Assembly (NCBI GenBank): GCA_028700875.1
Contig: JAQVRW010000098.1
Location: forward strand, 1-9,336
From: Candidatus Zixiibacteriota bacterium
Lineage (GTDB): Bacteria > Zixibacteria > MSB-5A5 > GN15 > JAAZOE01
Direction of reading: 5' to 3'
Length of the DNA stretch: 9,336 nt
Positions within the stretch are counted from its first letter, which is position 1. Every line of letters begins with the position of its first letter. This document shows positions 6,849 through 9,336 of the stretch, one piece after another. The translations under genes and the position numbers were made by a program. The notes beneath the pieces were generated by a model. That model was not told the DNA's origin. It did no database searches and was given only the letters and a program-made list of their open reading frames with translations.

Positions 6849-6956
6849 CCTCAGCGCCCAACCCGGGAGACGGCCGCCACTTCGACCCCCGCGCATTCGG
6901 AACACCCGCCGTTTTCGGGATGGTGTTATCAGGGGAGACCGGAGGCACGCTGAGAG
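6849..6956 (+). other. Structured spacer between tRNA-Ala and SRP RNA
   Basis: CTCAGCG (6850-6856) pairs perfectly with CGCTGAG (6948-6954), enclosing about 90 bases. Inside is a hairpin, AACACC (6901-6906) with GGTGTT (6922-6927), whose inner CCG/CGG closes a TTTT loop. No T-run follows, so this is not an obvious tRNA terminator. It may be a processing structure in a tRNA-SRP RNA precursor, or a 5' domain of a longer SRP RNA. No ORF is supported here. Confidence 0.35.
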
Positions 6957-6962
6957 GATCGA

Positions 6963-7121
<159 letters not shown>

Positions 7122-7149
7122 TTAAACGGGATCGCGGCGGAAAGTATCT

Positions 7150-8862
7150 ATGGCATACCAGGTTCTGGCGCTGAAATACCGCCCCTTGCGCTTCGAGGAC
7201 GTCATCGCCCAGGAGCATGTCACCAAGACATTGGCGCGTGCCGTTGCTACCGGGCGGGTCGCCCACGGCTACTTGTTCGCCGGGCCGCGCGGCACCGGCA
7301 AAACCACCACGGCTCGCATTCTGGCCAAAGCTCTCAACTGTATCGAAGGCCCCACGCCGACCCCCTGCAATAAATGCTCAAACTGCAAGGAAATCACCAA
7401 CGGGTCATCACTCGATGTCCTCGAAATCGACGCCGCCTCCAATACCGGCGTCGATGACGTCCGCACCCTGCGTGAAAACATCCGCTACCTGCCGACCTCC
7501 GGCAAAAAGCGGGTGTTCATCATCGATGAGGTCCATCGCCTCTCCGGATCGGCGTTCGATGCCCTCCTGAAAACGTTGGAAGAACCGCCCGAACACGCCG
7601 TCTTCATCTTTGCCACCACCGACCCGCACAAGGTGCCGCAGACGATCCTCTCCCGCACGCAACGGTATGATTTCCGTCGCGTGAAAACCGCCGATCTGGC
7701 CGCCCATATGGAAAAGCTGGCCAAGCTGGAAAACATCGATGTCGAATCCGAAGCATTATTCCTGATCGCCCGTAAAGGGGAGGGGTCGGTTCGCGATTCG
7801 TTGTCGCTGTTCGACCAAATGATCGCCTTGGTCGACGGAAAGATCACCCGTCAGGTGACCGCCGAGACGCTGGGGATAGTCGACCGTCAGATTTTCACCA
7901 AGCTTTTGGATATCATCGCCGCCGCCAAAACCGAACCGGTCTTCGAACTGGTGCAGGCGTTGTTCGATTCCGGCGCCGATATCACCGAGTTCGTCAACGA
8001 TTTCATCGACTACCTGCGCAATCTTTTGGTGCAGAAATCGGCCGCCGACCCCGATGTCCTGCTGGATGTCTCCGCCTCCGAAAAGGAAGCCCTCGTCAAA
8101 CAGGCCGCCTATTTCACCGAGGCCGACATCCTGCGCATGATGCAAATCCTGTCGGAACTGCTGGCCGATCTCAAGAAGGGATACGACGAGCGCACCTTCC
8201 TCGAAATCTGCCTGGTGCGTCTGGTGCGCATGGAATCGAGCGTCACCCTTCAGGAAGTCATCGAACGGCTGAACCGCCTGTCGACTGCCGCTTCTTCCGG
8301 CGCACAGGCTCCGGCCGGGCCGACCACTCTTTTCGATACGCCCAAACCGGCCGCCTCCAGGCCCGCCTCGCCCCGCAATCCGGGCCCCCCGCCGCCGGTT
8401 CCTCCCGAGGAAGTCCCGGTCGCCGATGATTCCGGCGTCGCTCAGGAAGCCGGCCGGCCGTTGAACCTGCCCCGCGTGCAGATGGATTGGCCCCGGTTCC
8501 TCGACGTCCTCAAGCGGCGGAAACCGATGCCGGCCAGCATGCTGACCATGGGCAAAGTCCGGTCGGTGGTGGACAACACCATCACCATCACCTTCGGCAG
8601 CAACTATAGCACCAACAAACAGATCGTCGAAAAGCCCGAAAATCGGGCCATTATCGAAGAAACCCTGCGGGACTTTTTCCAACTGACCGTCCGTGTGGAG
8701 TATCAGCTCGACCGGATGGATTCTACCCCGGCCGAGACCATCCCGACGAGGGGATACCAGTCGATAGACCCCGAGGAAATCTACAAGGATGATCCCGAAC
8801 TGAAGCAGATGATCGACGAAATCAACGGCGAGATCATCAGTCGAAGAAAAGTGGACGAATAA
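7150..8862 (+). CDS. dnaX: DNA polymerase III subunit tau (clamp-loader ATPase), possibly also gamma
   Basis: This 570-residue subunit is the AAA+ motor of the clamp loader, which opens the beta clamp and places it on primed DNA. The N-terminus 'LALKYRP' and Walker A GPRGTGKT (45-52) are canonical. Four zinc-binding cysteines lie at 64, 73, 76 and 79. Walker B is DEVH (126-129), sensor 1 'FATTDPHKVP' starts at 154, and the arginine finger is in 'SRTQR' (R169). The lid and the domain III oligomerisation region run to about 375. A proline/alanine-rich linker (about 385-440) leads to a tau-type C-terminal domain (about 442-535), expected to contact the polymerase and helicase. ATG 7150 follows a purine-rich GGCGGAAAG site. 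The gene is co-directional with the SRP RNA, ybaB and recR. The linker contains a possible programmed -1 frameshift site, described separately. Confidence 0.97.
   Translation: MAYQVLALKYRPLRFEDVIAQEHVTKTLARAVATGRVAHGYLFAGPRGTGKTTTARILAKALNCIEGPTPTPCNKCSNCKEITNGSSLDVLEIDAASNTGVDDVRTLRENIRYLPTSGKKRVFIIDEVHRLSGSAFDALLKTLEEPPEHAVFIFATTDPHKVPQTILSRTQRYDFRRVKTADLAAHMEKLAKLENIDVESEALFLIARKGEGSVRDSLSLFDQMIALVDGKITRQVTAETLGIVDRQIFTKLLDIIAAAKTEPVFELVQALFDSGADITEFVNDFIDYLRNLLVQKSAADPDVLLDVSASEKEALVKQAAYFTEADILRMMQILSELLADLKKGYDERTFLEICLVRLVRMESSVTLQEVIERLNRLSTAASSGAQAPAGPTTLFDTPKPAASRPASPRNPGPPPPVPPEEVPVADDSGVAQEAGRPLNLPRVQMDWPRFLDVLKRRKPMPASMLTMGKVRSVVDNTITITFGSNYSTNKQIVEKPENRAIIEETLRDFFQLTVRVEYQLDRMDSTPAETIPTRGYQSIDPEEIYKDDPELKQMIDEINGEIISRRKVDE
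8382..8429 (+). promoter_or_regulatory. Candidate -1 ribosomal frameshift signal within dnaX
   Basis: The heptamer G_GGC_CCC (8382-8388) is in the correct X_XXY_YYZ register for a -1 shift, at codons 412-413 in the linker. Six bases later comes a stem: CCGG-TTCCT (8395-8403), loop CCCG (8404-8407), AGGAA (8408-8412), a 3-base bulge, then CCGG (8416-8419). The -1 frame meets TGA at 8427-8429, giving a 426-residue protein, close to the 431 residues of E. coli gamma. The heptamer is not the usual A-rich slippery site, and proline linkers are naturally C-rich, so chance is possible. Confidence 0.35.
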
Positions 8863-8868
8863 CGATAC

Positions 8869-8873
8869 GGAGG
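8869..8873 (+). promoter_or_regulatory. Ribosome-binding site of ybaB
   Basis: A strong GGAGG lies 5 bases before the ATG at 8879, in the 16-base gap after the dnaX stop. It fixes the start of the nucleoid protein gene. Confidence 0.85.
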
Positions 8874-8878
8874 AATAC

Positions 8879-9202
8879 ATGGCCAAGGGTATGGGCGACA
8901 TGATGAAGCAGTTCGCCAAGATGCAGCAGCGGATGGAGGAGCTTCAGAACGAACTCGGCGCCAAGCAGGTCGAAGGCTCCGCCGGCGGCGGCATGGTGCG
9001 GGTCATCGCCAACGGCAAGCAGGATATTATCTCCATCAAGATAGAAAAAGAAGTGGTCAATCCCGAGGATGTCGAGATGCTCGAAGATCTCATCCTCAGC
9101 GCGGTCAACCAGGCGCGGGAAAAGGCGGCCGAGCTTCAGGCGCAGTCGATGGCCGAGCTGACCGGCGGCCTCAATATCCCCGGCCTCAACCTGCCGTTTT
9201 AG
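8879..9202 (+). CDS. ybaB: YbaB/EbfC family nucleoid-associated DNA-binding protein
   Basis: This 107-residue protein is the usual length for the family. It forms small dimers that bind DNA and associate with the nucleoid. The opening 'MKQFAKMQQRMEELQNELG' is the conserved long N-terminal helix, followed by the family's 'VEGSAGGGMVRVIANGKQ' beta region. A central 'IKIEKEVVNPEDVEMLEDLI' stretch and a C-terminal helix 'LSAVNQAREKAAEL' come next, then a Gly/Pro tail 'GGLNIPGLNLPF'. The start is fixed by GGAGG five bases upstream. It sits between dnaX and recR, the conserved order in many bacteria, 16 bases after dnaX and 4 bases before recR. This indicates one operon linked to replication and recombinational repair. 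Confidence 0.96.
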   Translation: MAKGMGDMMKQFAKMQQRMEELQNELGAKQVEGSAGGGMVRVIANGKQDIISIKIEKEVVNPEDVEMLEDLILSAVNQAREKAAELQAQSMAELTGGLNIPGLNLPF

Positions 9203-9206
9203 CCGT

Positions 9207-9336
9207 ATGTATCAATCATCCGAATCATTGGGCCGCCTGGTATCGCTGTTGTCCCGCCTGCCGGGCGTCGGCCGCAAGACCGCCGGACGGCTGGCCTTTT
9301 ATATTCTCAAGATGCCGATCGAGGAGGCCCGCGAAC
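9207..9336 (+). CDS. recR: Recombination protein RecR, N-terminal part (3' truncated by window)
   Basis: The first 43 codons of RecR are present from ATG 9207, 4 bases after the ybaB stop. RecR forms rings and works with RecF/RecO to load RecA at gaps. The visible part is the N-terminal helix 'SLGRLVSLLSRLPGVGRKTA', containing the helix-hairpin-helix motif, then 'GRLAFYILKMPIEEARE', as in the family. The zinc finger and Toprim domain lie beyond the window. No strong ribosome-binding site is seen in the short gap, so translation is probably coupled to ybaB. Gene order supports the call. Confidence 0.93.
   Translation, partial: MYQSSESLGRLVSLLSRLPGVGRKTAGRLAFYILKMPIEEARE

Noticed and set aside
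6901..6927. Terminator of tRNA-Ala
   Set aside because: A good hairpin is present but no T-run follows it, so it was described as spacer structure only.
7756..8919. Minus-strand 387-codon ORF antisense to dnaX
   Set aside because: The opposite strand encodes an unmistakable clamp-loader subunit. The Gly/Asp-rich translation is typical of antisense shadow in GC-rich genes.

Overview
The window is a bacterial chromosome segment that is mostly GC-rich core genome. One lower-GC gene that looks like phage defence sits in it. No phylum can be proven from the sequence. The short, RpoD-type sigma C-terminus ending in 'RAYLS' and the SRP RNA-dnaX-ybaB-recR order would suit an FCB-group or candidate-phylum Gram-negative (for example a Zixibacteria-like lineage); this is a tentative inference.

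Left to right: (1) 1-342 is the 3' end of a primary sigma factor gene, closed by a strong intrinsic terminator at 365-392. (2) 393-834 has no gene, but carries a possible promoter, three consecutive good stem-loops (601-708) ending in a short T-run, and a second possible promoter. (3) 835-3978 encodes a 1047-residue Upf1-like superfamily 1 helicase (COG1112 type) fused to a phospholipase D-type nuclease domain with a perfect HKD motif and a cysteine-rich tail. This is the architecture described for the single-gene Mokosh type II anti-phage protein MkoC. The gene is clearly lower in GC than its neighbours, and a 9-bp direct repeat brackets the low-GC segment. (4) 4020-6718 holds three EamA/DMT-family membrane transporters: two tandem, coupled paralogues on the minus strand and one divergent gene on the plus strand. 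(5) 6769-6841 is tRNA-Ala(CGC), followed by a structured spacer and the SRP RNA (about 6963-7121). (6) 7150-9336 is the conserved dnaX - ybaB/ebfC - recR cluster (recR runs off the window).

The right half is a protein-targeting RNA plus replication/repair operon, probably transcribed through from the tRNA/SRP RNA region. The dnaX linker contains a G_GGC_CCC heptamer followed six bases later by a stem-loop, with a stop soon after in the -1 frame. This would give a 426-residue gamma-like product if frameshifting occurs. The most interesting accessory content is the helicase-PLD gene with its structured leader.
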